A DNA stretch of 64,000 nucleotides from Streptomyces sp. Alt3. Lineage in GTDB: Bacteria; Actinomycetota; Actinomycetes; Streptomycetales; Streptomycetaceae. Under the pieces are notes generated by a model. It worked only from the letters and a program-made list of their open reading frames with translations. It searched no databases and was not told where the DNA came from. Positions 1 to 10,764 of this stretch are shown piece by piece. The stretch is from contig NZ_CP120983.1 of the NCBI RefSeq assembly GCF_030719215.1, positions 2,480,001-2,544,000 on the forward strand. The letters run 5' to 3'. The translations under genes were made by a program, and so were the position numbers. The stretch's first letter is position 1. The number at the start of each line of letters is the position of its first letter.

Positions 1-898
1 CCCCCCTGCCCGGGACCAGCCGGCGGGCGATCGGACCGGCGACGAACGCCACGAAGCCGACGGGCCCCGCCGCCGCGGTCGCCACACCCGCGAGCGCGGT
101 CGCGCAGCCGAGCAGCGCCAGCCGGTCGCGCTCCACCCGCGCGCCGAGACCGGCGGCCGCGTCGTCCCCGAGCCGGAGCGGGCCCAGTGCGCGGGCGGCG
201 AGGGCGGTGAGCGGCACGAGCACGGCGAGGGCGGTCAGCAGCGGCCACACCTGACCCCAGGAACGTCCGTTGAGGGTGCCCGTCAGCCAGAGGTACGCCT
301 CCTGCGCGTCGGTGGTGTCGGAACGCGCCATGACGTACCAGACCACGCTGCTCAGTCCGGTGCCGAAGCCGACACCGATCAGGACGAGACGCTGGCCGGC
401 GACGCCCTGACGCCAGGCGAGCAGATAGATCGCCGCACCGGCGGCCATCGACCCGCTCAGCGCGCTCCCGGACAGGGCGAGGCCGCTGACCTGGAAGAGC
501 AGCGACGCGGTGACCGCGACCGCGCTCGCCCCGGCGCTGATCCCGATGATGTCGGGGCTGGCGAGCGGGTTGCGCAGCAGGGACTGGAACACGGCCCCGG
601 AGAGCCCGAAGCCGACGCCGACGAGGACCGCCAGGAGGGCGCGGGGCAGGCGCAGTTCCAGCACGACGAACCGGGAACCGCCGTCGCCGCCCCCGAACAG
701 GGTCTCCACCACCGTGCCGAGCGGCAACACCATGTCGCCGACGCTGAGCGAGACGGCGAACACGGCCACCACGGCGGCCAGCAGACCGGCCACCACCACC
801 ACGGAGCGCCGTCGCCCCCTGTCGCGGACCCGTGCCACCGTGCGCACGGCGTCCGCGAGGCGGGCGTCGGGGGTCTCCCCGAGGCGGGTGCCGGTCAC
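1..898 (-). CDS. FecCD-family siderophore ABC permease (3-prime end outside window)
   Basis: About 299 codons of a hydrophobic permease are visible; the C-terminus lies beyond the left edge. It starts with GTG at 898, and the TGA of the upstream permease overlaps it (GTGA), so the two are translationally coupled. The translation shows the FecCD hallmarks: a region reading LRLPRALLAVLVGVGFGLSG, then RNPLASPDIIGISAGAS, the conserved loop that follows the early helices in FepD/BtuC-like permeases. Family knowledge: two such subunits form the membrane channel for ferric siderophore (or sometimes cobalamin or heme) import, driven by a separate ATPase that is probably just off the window. The iron box upstream of its partner favours a siderophore. 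Substrate unknown. Confidence 0.92.
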   Translation of the reverse strand, partial: MTGTRLGETPDARLADAVRTVARVRDRGRRRSVVVVAGLLAAVVAVFAVSLSVGDMVLPLGTVVETLFGGGDGGSRFVVLELRLPRALLAVLVGVGFGLSGAVFQSLLRNPLASPDIIGISAGASAVAVTASLLFQVSGLALSGSALSGSMAAGAAIYLLAWRQGVAGQRLVLIGVGFGTGLSSVVWYVMARSDTTDAQEAYLWLTGTLNGRSWGQVWPLLTALAVLVPLTALAARALGPLRLGDDAAAGLGARVERDRLALLGCATALAGVATAAAGPVGFVAFVAGPIARRLVPGRG

Positions 899-2010
899 AG
901 CTCCACCTGCTTCCTGCGCCGGACGAGCCAGATGAAGGGGACGCAGCCGATCGCGGCGGTGACCACACCTACCTGCACCTCGCCGGGCGGGGCGACGACC
1001 CGGCCGACGATGTCGGCGACGAGCAGCATGACCGGGGCGAGCACCATGCTGTACGGGAGCACCCAGCGGTAGTCGGGGCCCGTGATGAGCCGCGCCGCGT
1101 GCGGGACGGCGAGGCCGACGAAGCCGATCGGGCCCGCCACGACGGTCGCCGCGCCGCACAGCAGCACCACGGCGAGCGCCGAGACCAGCCGGGCCAGGCC
1201 CACCCGCTGGCCGAGGCCGCGGGCCAGGTCGTCGCCGAGGGACAGGGCGTTGAGCTGCGGGCCGAGCAGCAGCGCGAGGACCGCTCCGGCCACGACGAAC
1301 GGGGACACCTGCCACAGCACGTCCGCGTCCCGGGCGGTGAGCGTGCCGAGCTGCCAGAAGCGGAAGCGGTCGTAGCTCTCGCGGTCCTGGAGGAGGACCG
1401 CGCTGGTCACGGACGTGAGCACGGCGCTCGTCGCCGCGCCGGCCAGCGCGAGCTTCACCGGGGTGGCGCCCTCACGGCCGAGCGAGCCGACACCGTACAC
1501 GAGGAGGGCGGCCAGCAGCGCGCCGAGGAAGCCGAACCAGATGTACTGGGTGACGACCGTGAAACCGAAGAAGCTGATCGAGCACACGACGGCGACCGAG
1601 GCGCCCGCGTTGACGCCGAGCAGCTGGGGGTCGGCGAGCGGATTACGGGCAACGCCCTGCATCACCGTGCCCGCGAGGCCGAGTGCCGCACCGGCCAGCA
1701 GTCCGGCCACGGTGCGCGGGATGCGCACCTCCTGGACGATGAGCTGGCCCTTGACCCCGAGGTCGGGGTGGAACACGCCGTCCAGCACGTCGGCGAGGGC
1801 CACGTCCCCCGAGCCGACGGCGAGGCTCGCCAGCACCGTCAGCAGCAGGACGGCCACGGCGGCGAGCAGTCCGAGGGCGAGCACGGGTCGGCTGCGCGCG
1901 CGGCGCCGCTCTGACGTCCTGGTCGTCGGTTCCTTCGTTCCCTGGAGAACCGGGCCGCTCACAGCCGGTGCACCCGGGGCGGCGACATGCGGTCGTGCAC
2001 TGTTCCTCAC
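895..2010 (-). CDS. FecCD-family siderophore ABC permease
   Basis: A 371-residue permease, normal to slightly long for FecCD because of a roughly 45-residue polar N-terminal tail. After that tail come about ten membrane helices. Conserved blocks are visible: VRIPRTVAGLLAGAALGLAG, then RNPLADPQLLGVNAGAS, and GPIGFVGLAVPHAARLITG near the C-terminus. The start is GTG at 2010; no strong ribosome site is visible. The gene overlaps the next permease by four bases. It is the first gene of the transporter operon and is read away from an iron box 45 bases upstream, so it should be repressed by a DtxR/IdeR-type regulator (DmdR in Streptomyces) when iron is plentiful. It likely forms a heterodimer with the downstream permease. 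Confidence 0.95.
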   Translation of the reverse strand: MRNSARPHVAAPGAPAVSGPVLQGTKEPTTRTSERRRARSRPVLALGLLAAVAVLLLTVLASLAVGSGDVALADVLDGVFHPDLGVKGQLIVQEVRIPRTVAGLLAGAALGLAGTVMQGVARNPLADPQLLGVNAGASVAVVCSISFFGFTVVTQYIWFGFLGALLAALLVYGVGSLGREGATPVKLALAGAATSAVLTSVTSAVLLQDRESYDRFRFWQLGTLTARDADVLWQVSPFVVAGAVLALLLGPQLNALSLGDDLARGLGQRVGLARLVSALAVVLLCGAATVVAGPIGFVGLAVPHAARLITGPDYRWVLPYSMVLAPVMLLVADIVGRVVAPPGEVQVGVVTAAIGCVPFIWLVRRRKQVEL

Positions 2011-2054
2011 CCTTGCTCGTCACCCCCGGGACGGGGCGCACCCGCGAGGATAAG

Positions 2055-2073
2055 TAAGGTTAGCCTAACAGCG
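2055..2073. promoter_or_regulatory. Iron box (DmdR/IdeR operator)
   Basis: The 19-base stretch TAAGGTTAGCCTAACAGCG closely follows the actinobacterial iron box TTAGGTTAGGCTAACCTAA, with the core GGTTAGCCTAAC intact and the right edge degenerate. It lies between the divergent siderophore permease operon and the PPOX gene, so it could control both. Confidence 0.85.
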
Positions 2074-2121
2074 CCAGGTCAGCGATCCGCTGCAGTGCCC
2101 CCGCAAGGTTCGGAGAACCCC

Positions 2122-2712
2122 TTGTCGAACGCCGCGCCCGTGGCAGCCCCCGCCGACGCGTCCTCCCCCGCCGGTGCCCCCCTGGCCGGGGCGGTGCCAC
2201 TGCGGGACGCGGAGCAGCTGCGGGAGATCCTCGGCACGCCCTGGCCCCTCGTGATCGACAAGGTCCACGACGAGCTCACCGAGGACGACCTCGACCTGCT
2301 GGCCCGCGCCCCGTTCTGTGCGGTCTCGACGTCCGACGCCGACGGCAACTGCGACACCTCCCCGCGCGGCGGTGAGCCGGGCTTCACCCGGGTCCTGGAC
2401 TCCCGGACCCTCGTGATGCCCGATCTGCCGGGCAACCGCCGCGGTGACAGCTTCCACAACATCCTGGTCAACCCGCACGTCGGCCTGCTGTACCTGATAC
2501 CCGGCGCGATGACCGTCCTGCGGATCAACGGGCGGGCCCGCGTCCTCACCGACGCCCCCGTCTTCGACGAGATGACGGTGAAGGGCCGGCGCCCCGACCT
2601 CGCGCTGGTGGTGGACATCGACGAGATCTACCTGCACTGCCCGGCGTCCCTGAAGCGCTCGGGCATGTGGGCCCCGAAGACGTGGGAGAGCCCGGCGGGC
2701 AAGGCCCGGTAG
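2122..2712 (+). CDS. Pyridoxamine 5-phosphate oxidase-like (PPOX) flavin protein, DR2398/MSMEG_1061 type
   Basis: About 196 residues. I chose TTG at 2122 because GGAG lies six bases before it; a GTG at 2095 has no ribosome site, and longer versions would run through the iron box. The family signature is clear: VSTSDADGNCDTSPRGGEPGF, then RTLVMPDLPGNRRGDSFHNI, then GLLYLIPG and VLRINGRARV. These split-barrel proteins bind FMN or related flavins; members of this subgroup have no settled reaction. The gene diverges from a siderophore permease operon across an iron box, so it is probably made under iron starvation. A paralogue at 24511-25140 sits beside a siderophore-interacting protein. A role in iron release or redox handling is inference. 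Confidence 0.85.
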   Translation: MSNAAPVAAPADASSPAGAPLAGAVPLRDAEQLREILGTPWPLVIDKVHDELTEDDLDLLARAPFCAVSTSDADGNCDTSPRGGEPGFTRVLDSRTLVMPDLPGNRRGDSFHNILVNPHVGLLYLIPGAMTVLRINGRARVLTDAPVFDEMTVKGRRPDLALVVDIDEIYLHCPASLKRSGMWAPKTWESPAGKAR

Positions 2713-2719
2713 CGCCTCC

Positions 2720-4117
2720 TCAGAAGCCGCCGCCGCCGAAGTCGCCGCCGCCACCGAAGCCACCGCCGCCGAAGCCTCCGCCGTCGCCGAACCCGCCTCC
2801 GCCGAAGCCGGAGGAGTCGAAGTCGGAACCGGAGACGTCACCGCCGCCCCAGTCGCCGCCTCCGCCCCCGCCGAAGTCCCCGCCGCCGTACTCCGCCGCG
2901 TACGCCGGGGTGGAGAGCATCGAGCCGAGCATGGTGCCGACGAGCAGGCCGGGGAGCAGGCCGCCGCCGAAGTAGCCGCCGGCCCAGGGGCCGTACGCAG
3001 GGCCCGCCTCCCAGTAGGGGCGTCGTCGCCCGTCGCCGACGTCGACCGTGCGGCTCATGGGGTCCTCGCCCTCGCGCAGCCGGACCTCGTCGGCGCCGCA
3101 GACGGGGACCTCGCGGGCCGCCCCGCCGGACGGCGTCCACCGGACGTCCGCCACCGAGGGGCCGTGGCGCGGGTCGAAGAAGCAGGGCGGGCGGCGCGCC
3201 GGCAGCGCGCGGCCCTTGCGGCGGGCCTCCAGGACGGCGAGGGAGAACCGGCCGTCCTCCAGGGCCTTGGTGACCCCGCGCACGTCGGAAGGGTGGCGGG
3301 CGTCGCCCATGCGCGATTTGGCGTTCTCGTAGGAGTCGAGCGCCCGCTCGTAGTCGATGCGCATGGCGTCGTCGGCGCCCTTCTCACCGGGATGGAAGTC
3401 CAGCCGGTCCAGGGTCTCGCCGTACGCGGTGATGTCCTCGTCGACGACGATCCGGAGCTTCTCCAGGGCGGCCTGCTCCTCCTCGTCCTTGCGCTTCCTG
3501 TTGCGGCGGGCGACCGCGAACGCGGTGCCTCCGCCCAGGAGGACCAGGCCTCCGAGGACGACCAGACCGGTCACCGGGGCCCCGCTCGCGGAGCCGTCGC
3601 CGCCGCTGCCGCCGGACCAGGAGGCCGGGGCGCTGCCCTTGGCCTGGTCGACGGCCCGGTCGACGAAGGCGTTGAGCTGGGTCACGGCGTTCGTGTCCGT
3701 GCCGGGTGCCTTGACGGCGGTGACGAGGTTGTCGACGGCCCGGACCGGCATCACCTGCGGGTCGGCGCCCGCGTCGAAGCCGTCGCCGAGGCGTACCGCG
3801 TAGACGCCGGTGACACCGGTGTCGGTGCGCAGGTTCTGCAGGAGGTTCTCCGGCGGGTACTGGGACGTCGCGGGGAGCACGGCCACGAAGACCGGTTTGT
3901 CGGCGTCCTTGATCTTCTTCTCCAGGGCGGCCTCCTGGGACGCCGAGAGCTGGCCGGCGGCCGCCGGGTCGACGTACACGGGGCCCTGGCGCAGGGCGCT
4001 CGCCGCGTCGTCGATCGTGGAGGGGGCGGCCTGGGCAGCGGGTGTCATCGCCAGCACGGCCGCCGAGAGTATCAGCAGCAGGCAGGCCCACAGGGGTGCG
4101 AACAGCCTATTCCGCAT
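2720..4117 (-). CDS. TPM-domain membrane protein with glycine-rich C-terminus
   Basis: A 465-residue protein with an N-terminal signal peptide (about 1-30, ending in AAQAAP), an extracytoplasmic TPM-like domain (about 35-160), a membrane helix (about 182-202), a charged cytoplasmic segment rich in E, K and R with coiled-coil character (about 205-300), a short conserved stretch containing CFFDPRHGPSV, a second hydrophobic stretch (LLPGLLVGTMLGSML), and a C-terminal tail made almost entirely of Gly, Phe and Asp. This layout is common in Streptomyces; TPM domains are linked to membrane-protein repair or phosphatase-like roles, but no function is established for this group. It ends eight bases from the convergent PPOX gene, and no terminator is evident between them. 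Confidence 0.8.
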   Translation of the reverse strand: MRNRLFAPLWACLLLILSAAVLAMTPAAQAAPSTIDDAASALRQGPVYVDPAAAGQLSASQEAALEKKIKDADKPVFVAVLPATSQYPPENLLQNLRTDTGVTGVYAVRLGDGFDAGADPQVMPVRAVDNLVTAVKAPGTDTNAVTQLNAFVDRAVDQAKGSAPASWSGGSGGDGSASGAPVTGLVVLGGLVLLGGGTAFAVARRNRKRKDEEEQAALEKLRIVVDEDITAYGETLDRLDFHPGEKGADDAMRIDYERALDSYENAKSRMGDARHPSDVRGVTKALEDGRFSLAVLEARRKGRALPARRPPCFFDPRHGPSVADVRWTPSGGAAREVPVCGADEVRLREGEDPMSRTVDVGDGRRRPYWEAGPAYGPWAGGYFGGGLLPGLLVGTMLGSMLSTPAYAAEYGGGDFGGGGGGDWGGGDVSGSDFDSSGFGGGGFGDGGGFGGGGFGGGGDFGGGGF

Positions 4118-4178
4118 ACTCCGAAAGTAACCCGAACGGGCGACGGATGCGTCGCCCGCCCGGGTTCCGTTTCCGCAT

Positions 4179-7100
4179 TTACACGGCGCGGTACGCCGTG
4201 CGCAGCTTCGCCACGGCGCCGGTCAGATCACCGGTGAGCAGCAGATGGTCGGCCTCGGCGAACGGCTCGGACACCGCCGCGGTCAGCTTTCCGCCGGTCC
4301 GCTGCTGGACCAGGAGCCTGGCCCGGTCCACGATCTCCTTGCCCGCCGCGGTCCTTCCGAGGCCCGCCCGCTCGGCGAGCTGCGCGGCGACGGCGAGAGC
4401 GGTGAGCGTGGCCTCGCCGCCGGAGGGGGCCTTGCGCAGGGTGGTCAGTCCCCAGCCGTAGGGGAACTGCGGGTCGTACGTCGCGTCGCCGACGTTGATC
4501 GGCAGCTGCGACTCGGACTTCGGCCAGGTCACCGGGAGCTGCCCGGTGAAGGCCCGCTTCCCGTAGAGGACGTCGGCGACGCCGTCGCCCTCGGTCCCCG
4601 GCAGCCAGGAGGCGACCAGGGCGTCGATGTCGCCGAGGCGGTCGCCGACGAGCTGGGGACGGCCGGAGACGACGAGGACCGCGCACTTCATCGCGGCGCA
4701 GACCGTGTCGACGGCCGCCTTGTCGGCATCGGTGAGCTCCAGGTCGTGACCGTTGCCGACGTCTCCGATGCCCTCGGCGTACGGCTTCTCGCCGACGACC
4801 ACGACTCCGGCGTCGTATCCCTCGGTCGGGGCGGAGGCGTCCTCGGAGAAGGTCGCGGACGAGGTGTTCTTCTCGATGCCCTTCAGGATCGTCGTGCCCG
4901 TGGTGGTGGCACCGGAGGCGCCCTGCCAGCTGATGGTCCAGCCGCCGGCCTGGTTGCCGAGGTCGTCGGCGTTGGAGCCGGCGACGTAGACCTTCTGCGA
5001 AGGCTTCAGCGGGAGGACCGAGCCGTCGTTCTTCAGGAGGACCTGGGACTTGGCCGCCGCCTCACGGGCGACCGCGCGGTGCTCGGCCGAGCCGACCTTC
5101 CCGAGGTTCGAGGTGTCGGCGTACGGCTTCTCGAAGAGGCCGAGGCGGAACTTCTGGGTGAGGATCCGCGCGACGGCGTCGTCGATGCGGGCCTGGCTGA
5201 TCCGGCCCGCGGCGACCTCCGCCCGGAGCGTCGTCGTGAAGTCCTGGTACGCGGTCGGGACCATGATCATGTCCAGTCCGGCGTTGACCGAGGTGCGGAC
5301 GTCGCTGGCGTAGTCACCGGGGATCTGGTCGATGGCCTGCCAGTCGCTGATGACGAAGCCCTCGAAGCCCATCCGGTCCTTGAGCACGCCGTTGATCATC
5401 TCGGCGTTGGCGTGCATCTTCACCGGGCCGGCGTCGTCGCCGAGGATGTCCAGCGAGGAGTAGGACGGCATGACCGTGCCGACGCCCCGCTTCACGGATT
5501 CGGTGAACGGCGCGAGGTGGACGGCTTCGAGTTCCTGCCGGGTGACCTTCGTGACGCCCTGGTCGATGGTGTAGGAGCCGGTGGTGGAGGAGCCGAACTC
5601 CGTGCCGCCGTCGCCGACGAAGTGCTTGGCGCTGGCCAGCACCTTGTCGTTGCGGGCGAGGTCCTTGCCCGACGGGCTGCCCTGCATGCCGGTGATGACC
5701 GTCTCCATGGCCTCGACCAGGGCGGGGTCCTCGCCGTACGCCTCGTAGGACCGGCCCCAGCGCTCGTCGCGGGTGACGCACACGCAGGGGGCGAAGTCCC
5801 ACGGGATGCCGGTGGCGCGCACCTCGTTCGCGGTGACGGCGCCCGTCCTCTCCGCGAGCTTCGGGTCGCGGCCCGCGCCGATGCCGATGTTGTGCGGCAT
5901 GATCGTCGACCCGATGACGTTGTTGTGGCCGTGCACCGCGTCCACGCCGTAGATCAGCGGGATCTGGAAGCGGGTGGCCTGCGCGCGCAGCTGGTAGGCG
6001 TCCACCGTCTTCGCCCAGGCCTCGGGCGTGTTGGGGGTGGGCACGGAGCCGCCGCCCGAGAGCAGGGAGCCGAGGTCGTACGCGGCGATGTCGCCCTGCG
6101 ACTTCAGCGCGTTGCGCTCGGCCTGCGTCATCTGGCCGGCCTTCTCCGCCGGGGACATCCGCGCCAGCAGGTCGGCGACGCGCTTCTTCACGGGGAGCTT
6201 CGCGTTCTGGTAGGGCAGCCCATGGGCGTCGATGACGACCTGCGGGTTCTCCTTGGGCGCCTTGGCACCGGTGACCGTGAGCTCCAGCGGGATCGTCTCC
6301 GCGGACTCGGCCCCCTTGTCCTTCGTGGTGGCCACGTTGACGGTGTGCGCGGTGCCGGACGCCGTCCCCGCGGGGAAGGTGTGGGTGCCGGTGACCGGGG
6401 TGTAGTCCTTGCCGGCCTCGGCGGTGCCGCCCTTGGTCGTGTAGGCGACCGTGACGGGCTCCTCGGTGGGGACCGAGCCGGTGGTGGCGACGGAGATCCT
6501 GATGTCGGCCCGGCCGCCCTCCTTGACCGTGTGCACGGCGGAGTCGACGACGACGCTCGACTTCAGGGCCGGGTCTGCCTTCCCGTACAGCTCGACCGCG
6601 TCCATCGCGAAGGACCCGGGGGCGCCGGTCGGGAGGGTGAGGGCGTAGCCCCACATCTCGTTCAGGCCGAGGAGCTGGTCGATGCCGCCGACGGGCTGGT
6701 AGTCGGCCCGGTAGACGAAGTCCGCGAAGGGGATCTCGACCTGCTGCCAGCCCTCCCAGTCGTCGGTGAAGGAGGTGGTCCACAGCTCGGAGGCGCCGCC
6801 GTTGGCTCCGCCGTCCTTGATCTCGAAGTTGATCCGCTTGCCCGAACCGGGCGGCAGGGGCGCTGTGTTCTGCCCGTACCACCAGAAGCGGATGCCCTTG
6901 TGCGCGGTCCAGTCCTTCGGGGGCTGGTCGACGGCGAACTCGTGGCTGAGCCCGCCCCACGCGCTGATGTCGTACGTGCCCTGGAGCACCTTGTCGCCCT
7001 CGGGGGCGTCGGCGCGCTCCTCGAACTTCAGGGCGGGGTGGTCGTCCGCGTCGCCGCCCCAGGTGAACAGGGAGTCGGCGGGCGGGTTGCCGAACGGCAC

Positions 7101-7265
7101 CTCGCCCTCGAAGCGGTCGACGAGGACCGGTGCGGGGTCCTCTGCGTCGGCCGCCGCGCTGGGGACGGCCCCGGCGAGCAGTGAGGCGAGGACGGTGGCG
7201 GCGGCGAGTGCGGCCGTGGCCGGTCTCGCGCGGTGACGTGAGCGGTGGTGCGGCATGCTTGGCAT
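4179..7265 (-). CDS. Secreted GH3 beta-glucosidase with N-terminal binding module, CalX-beta and FIMAH-like domains
   Basis: A 1028-residue exo-acting glycosidase. Domain order: signal peptide (about 1-40), galactose-binding-like module (about 45-228), CalX-beta repeat (about 240-335, with the phrase GGTAEAGKDYTPVTGT), GH3 catalytic barrel (about 345-700), GH3 C-terminal domain (to about 930), and a helical FIMAH-like tail of about 90 residues. The likely catalytic nucleophile is Asp641 in the motif FVISDW; the KHFVGDGGTEFGSS loop is also typical. GH3 enzymes of this kind remove glucose from beta-glucans or cello-oligosaccharides outside the cell. It is the last gene of the transporter-glycosidase operon, 37 bases after the GH1 gene. 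The start at 7265 has GAAGAG about seven bases upstream; a second ATG at 7256 is less well placed. Confidence 0.93.
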   Translation of the reverse strand: MPSMPHHRSRHRARPATAALAAATVLASLLAGAVPSAAADAEDPAPVLVDRFEGEVPFGNPPADSLFTWGGDADDHPALKFEERADAPEGDKVLQGTYDISAWGGLSHEFAVDQPPKDWTAHKGIRFWWYGQNTAPLPPGSGKRINFEIKDGGANGGASELWTTSFTDDWEGWQQVEIPFADFVYRADYQPVGGIDQLLGLNEMWGYALTLPTGAPGSFAMDAVELYGKADPALKSSVVVDSAVHTVKEGGRADIRISVATTGSVPTEEPVTVAYTTKGGTAEAGKDYTPVTGTHTFPAGTASGTAHTVNVATTKDKGAESAETIPLELTVTGAKAPKENPQVVIDAHGLPYQNAKLPVKKRVADLLARMSPAEKAGQMTQAERNALKSQGDIAAYDLGSLLSGGGSVPTPNTPEAWAKTVDAYQLRAQATRFQIPLIYGVDAVHGHNNVIGSTIMPHNIGIGAGRDPKLAERTGAVTANEVRATGIPWDFAPCVCVTRDERWGRSYEAYGEDPALVEAMETVITGMQGSPSGKDLARNDKVLASAKHFVGDGGTEFGSSTTGSYTIDQGVTKVTRQELEAVHLAPFTESVKRGVGTVMPSYSSLDILGDDAGPVKMHANAEMINGVLKDRMGFEGFVISDWQAIDQIPGDYASDVRTSVNAGLDMIMVPTAYQDFTTTLRAEVAAGRISQARIDDAVARILTQKFRLGLFEKPYADTSNLGKVGSAEHRAVAREAAAKSQVLLKNDGSVLPLKPSQKVYVAGSNADDLGNQAGGWTISWQGASGATTTGTTILKGIEKNTSSATFSEDASAPTEGYDAGVVVVGEKPYAEGIGDVGNGHDLELTDADKAAVDTVCAAMKCAVLVVSGRPQLVGDRLGDIDALVASWLPGTEGDGVADVLYGKRAFTGQLPVTWPKSESQLPINVGDATYDPQFPYGWGLTTLRKAPSGGEATLTALAVAAQLAERAGLGRTAAGKEIVDRARLLVQQRTGGKLTAAVSEPFAEADHLLLTGDLTGAVAKLRTAYRAV

Positions 7266-7302
7266 CTACGGCTCTTCTCTGGTCCGGTGACAGGTCGGCA
7301 CG

Positions 7303-8715
<1,413 letters not shown>

Positions 8716-8768
8716 GGGTCTCCGTAACTCCTGTGTGCTGTCGGGTGTGATGAGGGACCGGTGGCCGG

Positions 8769-9755
8769 TCAGTGGTGCAGCCAGCAGGCGACCTCGCGGC
8801 CCTGGCCGGCGACCGGTGCGGCGAGGGCCGGGACCCGCTGGGAGCAGGGCTCGAAGGCCTTGCCGCAGCGGGGGTGGAAGGCGCAGCCGGCGGGCATCGC
8901 CGACAGGTGCGGGGGTGAGCCGGGGATGCCGGTGAGCTCACGCCGGGGGCCGTGCAGTGCGGGGAACGAGTGCAGCAGGCCGTCGCTGTAGGGGTGCCGG
9001 GGGTCGGCGTAGATCTCGGCGGCGCCCGCCTGCTCCACGATCCGGCCGCCGTACATGATCGCGATCCGGTCGGAGAACTCGATCAGCAGGGAGATGTCGT
9101 GGGTGATGAACACGACCGAGAAGGAGAGCCGCTCCCTGAGCTCGACGAGCTTGCGCAGAATCTGACGCTGCATCACCACGTCGAGAGCGGTGGTGGGTTC
9201 GTCCATGATGACGATCTCGGGCTCCAGCGCGAGCGCCATCGCGATCATCACGCGCTGGCGCATCCCGCCGGAGAGCTGGTGCGGGTAGGCGGCGAGCCGG
9301 TCGGCGGAGATGCCGACCAGGTTGAGCAGTTCCTCGGCGCGTGCCGTCCGCCCGGCCCTGCGCATGTCGGGGCGGTGCGCCCTCAGTACGTCGGTGAGCT
9401 GGCTGTGGACGGTGTGCACCGGGTTGAGGGAGTTCATAGCTCCCTGGAACACGATGGACAGCTCCTGCCAGCGAAAGGCGCGCAGCTCCTCCGGGGTGAG
9501 CGAGAGGATGTCGACGGGTTCGGCGCCGGGCCGGTGGTAGTGGACGTCGCCACCGGTGATCACCCCGGGCGGGGAGAGCAGCCGGGTGACCGCGTAGGCC
9601 AGTGTGGACTTGCCCGAACCCGACTCGCCCGCCAGGCCGAGGACTTCGCCCCGGTGCAGGGTGAGGTCGATGTCCCGCAGTGCGTGGACACCGCTCGTGC
9701 CGGTGCCGTAGTCGACGTTCAGACCGCTGATGGTGAGGATCGGCTCGCCGGTCAT
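8769..9755 (-). CDS. Opp/Dpp-type ABC transporter ATPase (DppD-like)
   Basis: A 328-residue ATPase. Walker A is GESGSGKST, the signature is LSGGMRQRV, and Walker B is [12 protein letters not shown]. The C-terminal extension contains [14 protein letters not shown], the Cys-rich motif of oligopeptide/dipeptide-type ATPases that can hold an iron-sulfur cluster. I start it at ATG 9755, which overlaps the stop of the permease gene by four bases (ATGA), rather than at a longer in-frame start at 9974 that would lie inside the permease gene. It pairs with the ATPase at 11742-12818 to power the two permeases between them. The carbohydrate-enzyme neighbours suggest oligosaccharide rather than peptide transport. 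Confidence 0.94.
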   Translation of the reverse strand: MTGEPILTISGLNVDYGTGTSGVHALRDIDLTLHRGEVLGLAGESGSGKSTLAYAVTRLLSPPGVITGGDVHYHRPGAEPVDILSLTPEELRAFRWQELSIVFQGAMNSLNPVHTVHSQLTDVLRAHRPDMRRAGRTARAEELLNLVGISADRLAAYPHQLSGGMRQRVMIAMALALEPEIVIMDEPTTALDVVMQRQILRKLVELRERLSFSVVFITHDISLLIEFSDRIAIMYGGRIVEQAGAAEIYADPRHPYSDGLLHSFPALHGPRRELTGIPGSPPHLSAMPAGCAFHPRCGKAFEPCSQRVPALAAPVAGQGREVACWLHH

Positions 9756-10759
9756 TCGGACTGCTCCTTGCTGCGCGTGCCGGGGGCTCCGGACGGCGTG
9801 GGCGTGCCCGTACGGGCCACGGGGGTGAAGCCGACCCGCATCCGGACCTTCCGCGAGGTGCCGCTCGCGGTGCGCAGCCTCGGGTTGACGAACTCGTCGA
9901 TGCCGAAGTTGATCAGCGCCAGGGCGGTGCCCAGGAGGGCGATGCACAGGCCGGCGGGGACGAACCACCACCATGCTCCCTGGGCCAGTGCCTGGTTGGA
10001 CTGGGCCCAGAAGAGGACGGTGCCCCAGTTCCAGTGCGAGATGTCGGCGACGCCGATGAAGGCGAGGGTGATCTCCGAGAGGATCGCGAAGATGACGGTG
10101 CCGACGAAGCCGGACGCGATGACGGCGGTGAGGTTCGGCATCACCTCGAAGATGATGATCCGCCAGGTCGACTCGCCGGTGGCGCGTGCCGCCTCCACGT
10201 AGTCGCGGCGCCTGAGGGACAGGGTCTGGGCGCGCAGGACCCGTGAGCCCCAGGCCCAGGAGGTGAGGGCGATGACGGTGGCGATCACCAGGTCCGTGGT
10301 GTCCTCGACGAAGCTGGCGATGATGATGATCAGCGGCAGTCCGGGGATGACCAGGAAGACGTTCGAGAACATCGAGAGGATCTCGTCGGCGGCTCCGCCG
10401 AGGAAGCCGGCGCTGACCCCGATGAGTACGGACAGCACCGTGGCCAGGAACCCGGCGATGAAACCGACCATGAGCACGCCCCGGGTGCCGACCAGGATCT
10501 GGGAGAGCACGTCCTGACCGGTGTGGGTGGTGCCGAACCAGTGCTCGGCGGAGGGCGGCTGGAGCAGCTGGTCGCTCATCGCGTCGGGGTCGTACGGGGC
10601 GATCCAGGGCCCGATGACGGCGATGAGGGCGAAGAACGCGAGGATCAGCAGCCCGGTGCGGGTCTTCCCGCCGCGCAGGAAGCGGAGTCTGGCCCGGCCG
10701 GCCGTGGCGGGGGCGGGGACCTCGTCCAGGGCGGCGGGGTCGGTTGCGGGGACGGACAC
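9752..10759 (-). CDS. Opp/Dpp-type ABC permease (DppC-like)
   Basis: A 335-residue inner permease subunit, GTG start at 10759. It has the DppC N-terminal pattern: a polar leader, one membrane helix, then IAPYDPDAM and HWFGTTHTGQDVLSQI, followed by five more helices. The EAA loop that contacts the ATPase reads YVEAARATGESTWRIII. A C-terminal polar tail of about 50 residues is longer than usual. It is five bases from the DppB-like gene upstream and overlaps the DppD-like ATPase downstream, so the cassette is translated as one operon. Confidence 0.94.
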   Translation of the reverse strand: MSVPATDPAALDEVPAPATAGRARLRFLRGGKTRTGLLILAFFALIAVIGPWIAPYDPDAMSDQLLQPPSAEHWFGTTHTGQDVLSQILVGTRGVLMVGFIAGFLATVLSVLIGVSAGFLGGAADEILSMFSNVFLVIPGLPLIIIIASFVEDTTDLVIATVIALTSWAWGSRVLRAQTLSLRRRDYVEAARATGESTWRIIIFEVMPNLTAVIASGFVGTVIFAILSEITLAFIGVADISHWNWGTVLFWAQSNQALAQGAWWWFVPAGLCIALLGTALALINFGIDEFVNPRLRTASGTSRKVRMRVGFTPVARTGTPTPSGAPGTRSKEQSE

Positions 10760-10764
10760 GGTCG

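Noticed and set aside
1987..2121. A longer N-terminus for the first PPOX gene
   Set aside because: It would translate through the iron box and lacks a ribosome site; TTG 2122 has GGAG at the right distance.
4245..7184. A 979-codon open frame on the plus strand opposite the GH3 gene
   Set aside because: It is a mirror of the GC-rich codon pattern of the real gene; composition is Arg/Gly/Asp-heavy with no domain and no ribosome site.
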